Source of the DNA: Ichthyophis bannanicus
Taxonomy: Eukaryota > Chordata > Amphibia > Gymnophiona > Ichthyophiidae
DNA: 64,000 nucleotides
Reading direction: 5' to 3'
Assembly: GCA_033557465.1 (NCBI GenBank)
Contig: CM066043.1
Coordinates: forward strand, 81,436,662 to 81,500,661
Shown: one piece after another, positions 41,595 through 51,742 of the stretch
How the letters are laid out: every line of letters begins with the position of its first letter
Position numbering within the stretch: position 1 is the stretch's first letter
Notes under the pieces: model-generated
Told to the model about the DNA's origin: nothing
The model's database searches: none
What the model saw: the letters and a program-made list of their open reading frames with translations, nothing else
Translations under genes and position numbers: made by a program

Positions 41595-43312
41595 TTTTCT
41601 GCATGTTCTGCATGGTTTCATTGAGAAAGTAGCTCAGACACAACTACAAGATCATATTGACACCAACTTCCCTTTAGATGACCATCAATATGGCTTCCGC
41701 CCATATCATGGAGTAGAAACCTTACTCATATCCCTTTTTGATTCACTAATCCGAGGTATGGATAATATGAAGCAAGCCTTCTTGCTCATATTCCTTGACA
41801 TTTCCTCAGCCTTTGACAGTGTAGACCATGATACTCTCCTGTCCAGACTATCTCATCTAGGTTTGAAAAATACCACTCTTAACTGGTTTAAATCCTACAT
41901 TTCAAATCGGTTCCAGTATGTTCAGATAGATCATTCCCACTCACTACCATTCCCTCAAGAACGTGGTATCCCACAAGGATCCTCACTCTCCGCATTACTT
42001 TTTAATCTTTATATCCAACCTATTTGCACAATCTTTCAACGCCACAATCTAAGCTATTTTATCTATGCAGACGACATCATGCTGTTTGCCCCTTGTGACA
42101 TAGCTAACCTTAATTTCAACAAAATCGCTACCTGCGTCTCTGAAGCTGAACAATGGCTCCGCTCAATCCATATGGACATCAACTTCAAAAAGACTGAAGC
42201 ACTCTTCGTAACCAGAAATACCAGCTTCACCCCTCCAGCTTCCATCAACCTGATGAACATTACGCTCCCAGTCAAATCTGAAATTAAATACCTTGGAGTT
42301 ACTCTAGACAAAACGCTAAGCATGACACACCACATAAAACAGACAGCCAAAACTATATTTTTTAAGCTCAGAACCATACAGCAACTCAGACCCCTCATTG
42401 ACATCAAGCATTTCAGAACAGTTGTCCGGGCTCTCATTATGCCACATTTAGACTTCTGTAACGGCATACTCCAAGGACATCTAAAAAGAATCTACACATC
42501 CTTCAAAGAGCTCAGAATGTCACTGCTCGAATCATTGTGAAAGCCAAAATATTCGATCATATCTCCCCCATCCTATACGCTCTCCACTGGCTTCCAATCT
42601 CTAGTAGGATTCAATATAAAACCCTCGTCACCACTTTTAAACTCATTAATGACTTAGCCCCATCACAGTTAGCAACATTACTTCAGACTCCACCAGAAAA
42701 CAGACTTAGAAGAAAAACAAATCTCAACATGTTACTAATTCCCAATGCCGTGAGAAAATCGAAGCAAATAACCACCAACACTGCTTTTTCATATTATGCT
42801 CCCAGCCAATGGAACAAACTACCACTAAACCTAAGAGAGATTAAGGACCTTATCTCCTTCAGGAAGGAACTTAAAACCTACCTGTTTAGTCAACACTACA
42901 GCAACCTACAACCTACAAGAATACACAACTAACCAAACACAACTAACCAATACACAACTAACCAAACACAACTCTACCCCACCTAATCCAAGACTCACTC
43001 CAATTAGCATCTGCTTATCACCACTTCTGATACTTCTAACCAGGTAAATCCTAACTAGCTCCTATTAACTATTCAGAACAGCCCCCTCCCAACACTGTAC
43101 ATAAGATTACAAATAACTATTGTAAATAGTTTTGTTTTAACCATGTAATTAATTTACAAACTGTTTTTCTTTGTAACATAGTTATTATATTCTCATTAAT
43201 GTTCTATGTAATACAATATTTCACTGTTTGTTATATTGTTTTTAAGTTCCTTGTAAACTGCCCCGATCTCTGGAAGGGGCAGTATAGAAAAAACACAAAA
43301 TAAATAAAATAA
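41595..43312 (+). mobile_element. L2 LINE, 5'-truncated, inside hAT copy 2
   Basis: Compared with hAT copy 3, the host reads through without interruption, from GTCTATGTTCTGCAT straight to TTTAACCAAGCTG. This places the insertion between about 41595 and 43312. The 3' end has the L2 tail CTGCCCCGATCTCTGGAAGG and an AAATAAATAAAATAAA repeat. A short GTTCTGCATG/TTCTGCATG duplication lies at the 5' junction. Confidence 0.9.
41620..42932 (+). pseudogene. L2 reverse transcriptase (one frameshift)
   Basis: Reverse transcriptase part of L2 ORF2, which copies LINE RNA at a nicked target. The open frame to 42540 shows DDHQYGFRPYHGVETLLISL, LLIFLDISSAFDSVDHDTLL (first catalytic Asp), RGIPQGSSLSALLFNLYIQP, SYFIYADDIMLFAPCD (catalytic YADD intact) and IKYLGVTLDKTLS. 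A one-base insertion near 42500 shifts the C-terminal part to the frame 42537-42932: FDHISPILYALHWLPISSRI, APSQWNKLPLNLRE and SFRKELKTYLF. It is the best-preserved L2 in the window. The endonuclease and the front of the reverse transcriptase are missing through 5' truncation. Confidence 0.9.
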
Positions 43313-43677
43313 ATAACCGAGCTGAGGTATTCTGTTTATGTAGTTTCTATTTGACAGTACCATTTGTTCTCTTTCCCCAGTAGGAGATGTTTTGGTATTC
43401 TCTAAGATGTACTGGTTTAATATTTGCAGTGTTGCCTTTTGATAGGTAGGGTATGGTGCTTTGTGAGTCCTGGTAGTGCTGTTATGAAACAGCGGGTTTG
43501 CTATGGGTTCTAAATGGGCAGTGTTTGTAGTACTTCCTAAAGTGTAATGGAGTATAGTAATGTAGAGGCATGTTTACTAAAAGTTAGTACACATTAACAT
43601 TATGTGAATATTTATGCAAATAAGTTTCCACAATGAGTCTCCACACCTGGTTCTGCAGCCCCCTTAGGCTGCCCCTG

Positions 43678-43825
43678 CACACATACACACTATACGTTAC
43701 CCTAATCACACACATATACACCCCCATGCCTTCACTTCCATACCCCCCACACAGACACTATCTTTCAGCCCCATTACTCTCTCTCTCACACACACACACA
43801 TGTACACACACTCAAAAAATAGAAA
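43678..43825. repeat. CA-rich tract, right part
   Basis: Continuation of 33845-34261 after hAT copy 2; CACACA runs near 43680-43720 and 43785-43812. Confidence 0.8.
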
Positions 43826-43834
43826 CAAATGTAG

Positions 43835-43900
43835 ACATGATATTTATTTATTTAATAGGTGTTTTTATACTGCCTTATCATAAATTCTGTGATATTACTC
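43835..43900 (-). repeat. SINE tail remnant
   Basis: TATTTATTTATTTAATAGGT and TTTTATACTGCCTTATCA match the tail of the SINE at 14466-14520. Confidence 0.4.
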
Positions 43901-43959
43901 ACCGAGTCACCTCATACAGTCCCTGCTAGCCTAATGAGGTATACTTTACCATGTCTTTT

Positions 43960-44620
43960 CATATGCAGTCCCCTCAATGATATGCATGAGTTTGCAAATG
44001 GAAGGAAGGGAAATGTGCTATTTGCCACACTATAAATTGTTTTCAAGTTTCATTTCCCATGCTATAGTGCCAGCATAGTTTGGATTCAATTTTTAGCATC
44101 TTTCAGATGTCAGAATTTGATGCACTTTTGAAATAATGGGGTTACAAGTCTACCAGCATTTTTCTGTGATGATTTGGATTATTGGATTAGCTGCTATACA
44201 GTTCATCACATGATCTTGTCCCGTGCGCTGCTTGAGCTGAGAACATACAGAGAAATTCGTTAACAGCCATTTGCTAAACCACTTTTGCAAAGTTAATTTT
44301 AGACAGTCTACAGTTATTGAAACATCTTTTTTGTTTAGTTTTCTAGATTTTATACAAGAACATTCTGAATCTTGCTTGTGGCAAAGGAAGGGATCTTTAA
44401 GTAAGCATAAGCAGCATGTAGGACTTAGAATTTAATTAGCAGCATTTTTAGATTTGCAATCCTTAATTCTGAGGCTGCACTTGGGTGGTTTTAAGCAGGG
44501 ACCAGTATCAGTCTGTGATAGCATTTCCTTTAAAGGACTCTGGATGTGAAGGTATTCTAGTTCGCTGGCAGGCGCATGCAAAGTTACTGACTGTAACATA
44601 TTGTCAATGTTTACTTCTTG
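43960..44620. other. unassigned spacer
   Basis: AT-rich, with no recognisable feature. Confidence 0.4.
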
Positions 44621-44624
44621 CCTG

Positions 44625-44840
44625 TATTCTATACTCTAGGCAAGGATCTAGGCTAGACTACTGGCTTGGTAACCATGAGGCAAGTGTTTGATTCCCACCA
44701 GCACTCCTTGTGGCCTACCTTGCCTCGGAAGAAAGGCTTGGCAATCTACTTCCAATCACATTGCCAAGAAAGCCCAGGAGCTGCTGGGTCATCAGGAATC
44801 AGCACCGACTCGAAGGCACACGTTGCAAGTACTAAGCTGT
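44625..44840 (+). repeat. tRNA-derived SINE with conserved 3' domain
   Basis: A tRNA-like head (CTGGCTTGGTAACCATGAGG, then B-box-like GTTTGATTCCCACC at 44686-44699) precedes a 3' domain ending CAGCACCGACTCGAAGGCAC. That domain recurs at 60702-60765. Confidence 0.75.
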
Positions 44841-45570
44841 TTTTAGTTATGCATCAGTGAGATGGATGTGTCATGGCCAGAGTTAACATCCACACATTAT
44901 TTCTGTGATTTTTAACTGTAATTTCGTATTGATTCATGGCTGCTTCCGCTTTGGTCGAAGGCCAGTGGATCTGACGATATTTTACTTAAGCTGTAACATC
45001 CAGCTGTGAGATCAAATGAATTCCTTTCTCCGAATCTAAGTTACCCGAATATTGTCTTATATGCTGGAATTTCAATTTGTTTCCTTACATGGCCTCTTGT
45101 CCGGATGGAGGTCCATTGTTAACCAATTGTTAAATTAATAAGGCTCTTTTTGATGGTTCCAAGTCCTCGAGTCAATAGGGTGTTTTCTTTTTAAACAGTA
45201 ATTGCATCTAATGCATAAAAGGCTTAATTGTTACAAATATATTCTTCATTTATTATGGATCGTCTTTACCCATAAATTATGAAATAACTACATAGACATT
45301 TTCCATTCAGACATTTTATTTGAATCAATTTTTCATAAGCTGTATTATAATACATTATTTAGGAAGCTTGTTCTGTGTACATATAAAAAGAAGAACAGTG
45401 ACTGGAGTAGCAGAATTCAGAGTGATCCTGGGGGAAGGCGGCGGGGGGGGGGGGTGGTTGATATTTCATTTCAACTGCAAAGGTAAATATTGAAAATCAG
45501 CATGCAACACATCAAAGCTGTGGTAGTGTCTATATACTTGCCACTTATGCTTTTACCCATATTTCCTTGA
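44841..45570. other. unassigned spacer
   Basis: AT-rich. A G-run lies at about 45440-45455. No coding homology. Confidence 0.4.
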
Positions 45571-45574
45571 GACA

Positions 45575-46595
45575 GATTGAATTTTCAGTCAAAACAGAGG
45601 TTTAATCTTGAGTATTTTTTTGGCATTTGGATCATCTCTGGTACCCATCTGTTTTCTTCCGACAGCCATCTAATTTACTGGTTCGGAGTTTTAGCCTACA
45701 CTTGCCCCTACGATAGACGTTCAGCCTTTAGTATTACATACCTCTCTTCGATATCTTGGAGTTGTATTGGATTCGGCCCTTACTTTCTCCCCTCAACTGG
45801 CCCGGGTAACTAAATCGACATTCCTGGCCTTACGGCATGTTCATAGCATTCGTTCAATTTTGGATCATCCAGCCCAGATAACCGTGCTTAGTACACTGTG
45901 ATACAGAGACTTGACTATTGCAATATTGTTTATCTAGGCCTTCCACTGGTTCCTCTCCATCGTCTCCAGACCATCCAAAATACAGCTCTTTGTGTATTAG
46001 CTCACGCACGCAAATTTGATTATATTACACCACTATTCATCAAATATCATTGGTTACCTATAAATTTTCGGATAATTTTCAAGCTTCTTACCCTGACATA
46101 CAAAATTATTCATGACACAGTTCTGGATTACTTGTCTGCTATTGTCTCCCTATATGCCCCAGCAAGATTTCTTCGCTCGCTCCATGATTTTCGTTTACAC
46201 CTCCCCTCCTTGCTGGAAATTAAGTATGAATCTACAAGAAATTAGCTTTTTCTGCTGCAGCTCCAGCACATTGAATGGCTTGCCAGGCCACCTCCACACA
46301 GAATTAAATTTCAAGTGCTTCAAAAAATCTCTGAAAACCTTCCTTTTAACATACCTTAGTGACTATTGTGGTATGACGGTACCCTTTGGGCATGGTAAGG
46401 ACAGTCCTATAGTCTAAGGGAATTGTGTGTATTTATCTTTGTCTTATTCCATTTGCCTATATTTTCTATGCTGTTCCAATCTCTCCTATACTGTCCTGTC
46501 TACACTATGGAATTCCTTTCACTTCTTTTCTTTTTAATTATTGTACATCACATAGACTGTTATGCAATGTTGTGGTATATCAAATAAAATAGAAC
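45575..46595 (+). mobile_element. L2-type LINE 3' fragment
   Basis: Broken frames give the YLGVVLDS-like region near 45750, then IQRLDYCNIVYLGLPLVPLH, RLQTIQNTALCVLAHARKFD, YITPLFIKYHWLPINFRIIF and a C-terminal LNFKCFKKSLKTFLL. The tail GTGGTATATCAAATAAAATA ends it near 46590. It is a different subfamily from 41595-43312. Confidence 0.8.
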
Positions 46596-47699
46596 CATAA
46601 CTATAATTATAACCATGCCCTTGAGATGACGCCATTCCTACTGCTTATGAGGCCAATTCAGAGTTGTATGTCCCCAGCAGGGGCGGACCAAGAGGGGTGT
46701 GGGGCCATGTGCGGAGATTAATTGTGGGGCCTCATTTGCATAATGTTAACATGCATTTTTAGTATACATGCCTCCTAATGAGTGTCTGGATAAAGAAAGA
46801 CTAACAGATGTCTATGTTACTATATTCCAGTGCCAACCGCCAGGCCCATTAGGAAGTACTATAAACAATGACCATTTAGAACTCATAGCAAACCCACCAT
46901 ATCATAGCAGCACTACCAGGACTCACAAAGAACCAAACCCTACCTATCAAAAGGCAACACTGCAGATATTAAACCAATACAGCTTAGAGAATACCAATGC
47001 ATCTCCTACTGGGGAAAGAGAACAAGTGGCACGGTCATATAGAAACTACATGAACAGAATACCTCAGCTTGGTTAAAATGCAGAACATAGACCGTCAACA
47101 AAGAACAAGGGATCACAATTTAGAAATAGGAAGACAATAATTAAACTGGGAACCCCAAAAGCCAAACTTGGGATGTACAACAGCACTGGAGAAATAAAAC
47201 TATAAACTAATTTCCTCTTGTACTAAACAAAACACAAAATACGCTAATGATGCACATTTCCCAGAGCTGACATATTCCAGTTAATAAATTCAAAATAAAA
47301 AGTATTTTTCTACCTTTTGTTGTTTGTGCATTTTCTTTTTCAGTTACAATTGCTCCAGTCACTTTCTTCTGGTTTCTTCGTGTCTTCTGCGAGCTATCCA
47401 TTTGTCCTTTCTTCTCTTTTAGATTTTTTTCCATGTTCTTTTTCTATATCTGCTTTAACATACTGATCTTTCCCATTTTACTCTTTCCCCCTTTTCTTTC
47501 CTTATTCCTTTATCATCCACTCAAATTTCAACCTTCCATTCTCAATCCCCACTTACTCTCCCAATACCTGGCCCATCGTAGACTTTTCTTCCCTCCCACA
47601 CAATATATCTTTTCCCCTCTCCATTCTCATTCCCCATCCCCAACCCTTTCTAGTCCTCTCCCAAAATCAGCTCCCTTATAGTTCTAGACCTACCCAGCA

Positions 47700-48625
47700 T
47701 CCGCCCCTTCTAGTCCCATTCTCCCAAGCCTCCACATCAGCCCTATTCCAACTCCCATCAGCCCATTTCCAGTCCTATTCAGCCCATCACCCATTTGCAG
47801 TCCAAGTTCCCCCCATCAGCCCATTTCTAGTCCTATTCCAGCTCCTCATCAGCCCATTTCCAGTCCTAGCCCCCCCATATGCTCTTTAACAGTTCCATTC
47901 CAGTCCCCCATCAGACCATTTCCACTCCAAGCTCCCTATCAGCCAATTTCCAATCCTAGCCCCCTCGTCAGCCCATTTCCAGCCCTATTCCAGCCCCCAT
48001 CAGCCCATTTCTAGTCCTATTCCAGCTCCTCATCAGCCCATTTCCAGTCCTAGCCCCCCATCTTTTCCAGTTCCATTCCAGTCCCCCATCAGACCATTAC
48101 CACTCCAAGCTCCCCCATCAGCCCATTTCCAATCCTAGCCCCCTAGTCATCCCATTTCCAGCCCTATTCCAGCTCCCAACAGCCCACTTCCAGTCCTATT
48201 CCAGCCCCCATCAGCCCATTCCCAGTCCTAATCCAGCTCTTCATCAGCCCATTTCCAATTTTAGCCCTCCCATCACAGCCCATTTGCATTCCTAGCCCCC
48301 CCACCATCATAGCCCATTTCCAGTCCAGGTTTCCCCCCCTCCCCCACCATCACAGCCCATTTGCAGTCCTAGCCCCTTCATCATCACAGCCCATTTGCAG
48401 TCCAATCACCTCCCCCAACATCACAGCCCACTTGCACTCATAGACCCCCCACCATCACAGCCCATTTGCAGTCCAATCACCCCCCATCACAGCCCATTTG
48501 CAGTCCTAGCCCCCCCACCATCACAGCCAATTTGCAGTTCGTTCCCCCCACCCCCAACATCACAGCCCATTTCTAGTCCAAGTTCCCCCCTAATCACAGC
48601 CCATCCAATCCTAGCCCCCCCTCCT
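47700..48625. repeat. minisatellite in hAT copy 3 (inverted)
   Basis: Units of about 28-45 bp built on CAGCCCATTTCCAGTCCTAG plus C runs; the reverse complement of the arrays in copies 1 and 2. Confidence 0.9.
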
Positions 48626-48699
48626 CTGAACAGCCCCCTGGATGTCTAAGGGGCTTCAGAGGGAGCCGGGGAAGCCCACGCGAGGCCCTGGCTCCTCTG

Positions 48700-48745
48700 C
48701 ACAGCTGCCAGCATGAAAAGCCTTTTCCTTCATTCTGGCAGCTAT
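48700..48745. repeat. small hairpin in hAT copy 3
   Basis: CTGCCAGCATGAAAAG pairs imperfectly with CCTTCATTCTGGCAG. It takes the position of the larger hairpins in copies 1 and 2. Confidence 0.7.
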
Positions 48746-48869
48746 TTCAGTGAAGCCACGAATGCCAGGAAAGGTTAAAGGCAATGGAGTTTGCGCAGGG
48801 CCCCCTGAAGCATGGGGCCCTGTGCGAACAACATTATCACTCAATGGACGGGCCGGCCCTGGTCCCCAG

Positions 48870-49416
48870 GCCCTCTGGATGTCCAGACATTCAAACGACC
48901 CAGGGATTCACCCAATTCTGCTCCTGCGGGGCCTAGACAGCCCCATGGGAGCAAAATAGTGAAATAGTGGCTGGATATCTGGGACATGCCCCGATTCAGG
49001 CACCCCGGACGTCCAGTCACATCCCCGGCTAACTTAGCCTGGCTCCTGCCATGACACTGCAGCTCCATGCAGAAGATGCATTCCTGGCGGCAACAGCAGA
49101 CACTGCTTTCCCTGCAGCCCAAACCCTGATCGGGCCTATCATAGCCAGAGTCCGGCTGCGGGGCACCACCTGCACCCTCTACCTGTTCGTTATGCCCCTG
49201 CTCCAGCAGCCCCTGATGTCCAGGGGGACTTAATCCACCTCCAAAGTGGAATGTCCGCCATTTAAATGGCCGACCCTGGATATGCAGGGCCAACCTCGGA
49301 ATCGGCCCTGTATGTCTGTGGTAGGTGTCATGCTTCCGGCCTTCCCTCATGCCTCCCTCAGCCTACCCCCTTCTGCCCTCATACAGAACTCTCCGCACAT
49401 CTCTTCTGTACATGCA
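48870..49416. repeat. GC-rich dispersed repeat, copy 2
   Basis: Counterpart of 21936-22450 (shared GAATCGGCCCTGTATGTCTG and GTCCAGGGGGA blocks). It is split by the foldback insertion at 49432-50030. The continuation right of 50046 was not traced. Confidence 0.7.
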
Positions 49417-49431
49417 GGGAGCTATGTGGGT

Positions 49432-50030
49432 CAGTCCAAAATTACCCCCCAAAAAAACGGTAATCAAAATGTCACCACCGAAGATACCGTTAAAGATCCC
49501 CAAAATTGTGTTTGTTGTATTTTTTGTCGGACATAAATCACATGGAGAAGGCACTTAAACCCAACTCCTAATGTGATACATCTCCCTTTTATTCAACCAC
49601 ATAGGTCAATTTATATCAAATTCAATAGACAGTGCACCTTAAATGATAAAAGCAGTACTTATCTCATGAGCAAACGCGACGTGCACGTTTCGGGGGAAAG
49701 AGCCCCCTGTATCAAGCGTTCCAAAACACAAACTTCTGTCCATTTCTGGTGGACAGAAGTTTCTACGAGTTCAGTTTGTGTTTTGGAACGCTTGATACAG
49801 GGGGCTCTTTCCCCCGAAACGTGCACGTCGCGTTTGCTCATGAGATAAGTACTGCTTTTATCATTTAAGGTGCACTGTCTATTGAATTTGATATAAATTG
49901 ACCTATGTGGTTGAATAAAAGGGAGATGTATCACATTAGGAGTTGGGTTTAAGTGCCTTCTCCATGTGATTTATGTCCGACAAAAAATACAACAAACACA
50001 ATTTTGGGGATCTTTAACGGTATCTTCGGT
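49432..50030. mobile_element. foldback insertion, possibly Penelope-like termini
   Basis: A 599-bp insertion flanked by an exact 15-bp duplication GGGAGCTATGTGGGT (49417-49431 and 50031-50045). After a 45-bp leader come arms 49477-49733 and 49774-50030, each 257 bp and essentially identical (both encode the same 54-residue peptide on opposite strands). The 40-nt loop folds into its own stem (ACTTCTGTCCA/TGGACAGAAGT). The arms carry CTTGATACAGGGGGCTCTTT, then CCCCCGAAACGTGCACGTCG. The G5/C5 stem, GAAA and ACGT-GC-ACGTC resemble the stem II and stem III halves of the hammerhead-like motif of Penelope-like element termini, but the CUGANGA core is not conserved. Confidence 0.75.
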
Positions 50031-50045
50031 GGGAGCTATGTGGGT

Positions 50046-50685
50046 GGCATCACCACCCAAGAGTTTAGCAGAGATGGACATCCGACCTGGACATTCATCC
50101 CCACTAAATGCTGCTTAGAATCTACCCCATGGGGATAATTTTCAAATGGCTCATGTGGCTGCAAACTGTGTGGATGTAACATGCGTATTTTATGCAAATT
50201 TTCAAAGAGAAGCAGTCCTCATGGTTTACCTTTGAAAGTTAGCAGCTGCAAAGTGTCTGTGTGCTTCACAGCTAGTCTTTGTGCTTTTGGCTTAATGAGG
50301 GCAGAATAGCATACGTATATACAGCTGAACATAACCTGTACATGTGATGTTTTACTCCCTCCCTCTAACTGCACCCTCAGGATTGCCTCCTCGTCATGCA
50401 ACCAAAAGTACAGGTGCTATAGAAACCACACATAGTTTTAGATGCATTTCAGGAGGGGGGGGGGGGGGATAAGTCAATCTGCACACTTTTTAAAATTTGC
50501 CTCTCAAAGGATATGTATTAACTCCATTTTTATCTTGGTTCAAAGTATTTACTTAAATGAATGTCCAGAATCATTTGGGGTTATCAGCCAGGGCAGTCAT
50601 TACGTTTTTTTAAAATGCCAGCTGCTGTGGCTGAAATAAATCAGGATATTCCACACCAGGATTCATATAGTGATCAGAGCTGACC
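50046..50685. other. mostly unassigned; short G-run
   Basis: A G-run lies at 50455-50468. No coding homology seen. Confidence 0.4.
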
Positions 50686-50689
50686 ACCA

Positions 50690-50885
50690 GCGCTGGATAA
50701 CAGCAATATTCAGTCGCTTGTCTGGATAACTAACTGGGATAAAGTTAGGACAGTCTTTTTGCTGTCCTAGATTTATCTAGATAATTATCTGGTTAGCAGA
50801 CTGCACATCGCTGCTAACCGGATAACTTTGAGGACCACCCTCGCTCCACCCACCGGCTGCCCTGGCACTGTCTGGTTAATGTTGC
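50690..50885. repeat. GATAAC-type MITE fragment
   Basis: GCTGGATAACAGCAATATTCAG at the left, and CCGGATAAC and GGTTAGCAG-like words in inverted relation at 50780-50830. It resembles the GATATTCA-type MITEs in style, but the ends are not defined. Confidence 0.4.
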
Positions 50886-50891
50886 TGAAAA

Positions 50892-51118
50892 TCAGGGGAT
50901 GATCTTGGGAAAGTTCAAAATACATAAATTCAGATGCCTCATCTGGTTTTCAAACTCTTCCAGTTTGCTATAGATCAACTCTTTGTCTTTGATCACAGCA
51001 TCTGTAACTTGAACTAAGTCTTTAACTCTTTTCACTTGATCCGAAATCTTCTCATTGACTTCTTTTACAAACATGTCTCGGTTCTGGGAAAAAACTCGAG
51101 GATGTCCACATTGGTGAA
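50892..51118 (-). pseudogene. L1 ORF1 piece, inverted 5' part
   Basis: The minus frame encodes KEVNEKISDQVKRVKDLVQV, LIYSKLEEFENQMRHLNL and CILNFPKI. This is the coiled coil and the start of the RNA-recognition domain of L1 ORF1p. It abuts a + strand ORF1 piece that begins at about the same protein position. Confidence 0.75.
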
Positions 51119-51480
51119 ATGCTTGCACCTGTGCACATAGCCCGCCTCCAGAACCGGTTACAGAGATGTTCATTTTTCAGGGCAGAGGTGGAACGATTTC
51201 AAAAGGCACCTGTATGTCCTTCCTTCACTACTCCCACTCCCCCAGATTTTTTGATGTTCTTGTCTGAATGTCTCAGATTCTTACTAGGCATCCTTTCTAA
51301 AATACCACTTCACATGATGGAGTTCCTGGCACAGCTTTACCACCTTGAAACAAAGTATATTATTTACCTCCTGGGAAGCAGCGAGAGTCAGAGAGGAAGT
51401 GGCACATGGATATTTCTGCATTGCTGGAGATTTCAATATTGGAAATCCAGGAAAGAGTGACATTGCTGGTGTCCTTTGTC
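51119..51480 (+). pseudogene. L1 ORF1 piece, 3' part
   Basis: The + frame 51119-51460 reads QNRLQRCSFFRAEVERFQKA, then PDFLMFLSECLRFLLG and an LYHLETKYIIYLL stretch. The FxKAPV...F..ECL order matches the segment of L1 ORF1p after the NFPK motif. Several small indels are likely. The head-to-head arrangement with 50892-51118 suggests an insertion with an inverted 5' half. Confidence 0.5.
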
Positions 51481-51599
51481 TTTGAGCAGGACTTACTGTA
51501 AGTTCAGTTCTTTGTCTTTATTTTAGGAAGATGAGGGGATCCTTTCTTGGCCATACCATCTGAAATGTTCCTGATGTTGCTTGTGCAACCCAGGAGGGT

Positions 51600-51742
51600 A
51601 GGTTTGCTCAAGGTTAGCGTGCATTAAGTAAAGTTAACGCACGTTAAGTGCTGCCACTGCCCATTCATTTCCATGGGCCATTGCAGCACTTAACGCACAT
51701 TAACTTTACTTAACATGCGTTAATCTTTAGTAAACATGGCCC
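51600..51742. mobile_element. palindromic MITE
   Basis: The core 51623-51716 is an almost perfect inverted repeat (TTAAGTAAAGTTAACGCACG ... with GTTAACTTTACTTAA-type complement). The right end, GGGCCATGTTTACTAAAG when inverted, resembles both ends of the element at 53859-58436. Confidence 0.8.

Larger units (their letters stand above)
34262..43677. mobile_element. hAT-like element, copy 2, with DIRS B and L2 inside
   Basis: Exact 8-bp target duplication CACACATA at 34254-34261 and 43678-43685. Ends CAGGGTTGGCTC and CAGGGGCAGCC (right end inverted). The native element would be about 1.9 kb: terminus, hairpin (34383-34635), minisatellite (34665-35190), shared domain, terminus. It is expanded by DIRS B (35461-41222) and an L2 (41595-43312). 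The left 80 bp match copy 3 closely (GTCCATTG..., AATGTTGTTCGCACAGGG). It contains no transposase. Confidence 0.9.
46678..48861. mobile_element. hAT-like non-autonomous element, copy 3 (inverted)
   Basis: Exact 8-bp target duplication GTCCCCAG at 46670-46677 and 48862-48869. Ends CAGGGGCGGACC and, inverted, CAGGGCCGGCCCGTCC. It is 2184 bp with no transposase. Read on the minus strand: terminus, small hairpin (48700-48745), minisatellite (48625-47700), shared domain (47700-46740), terminus. It is the uninterrupted relative of copy 2 and shows the site without the L2. Confidence 0.9.

Noticed and set aside
49788..49832. Active hammerhead ribozyme
   Set aside because: The conserved CUGANGA strand is not present. 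Kept only as a remnant-like similarity.
49573..49934. Pair of 91-codon frames on opposite strands
   Set aside because: They are the two arms of the foldback. Identical translation reflects the inverted repeat, not a gene.
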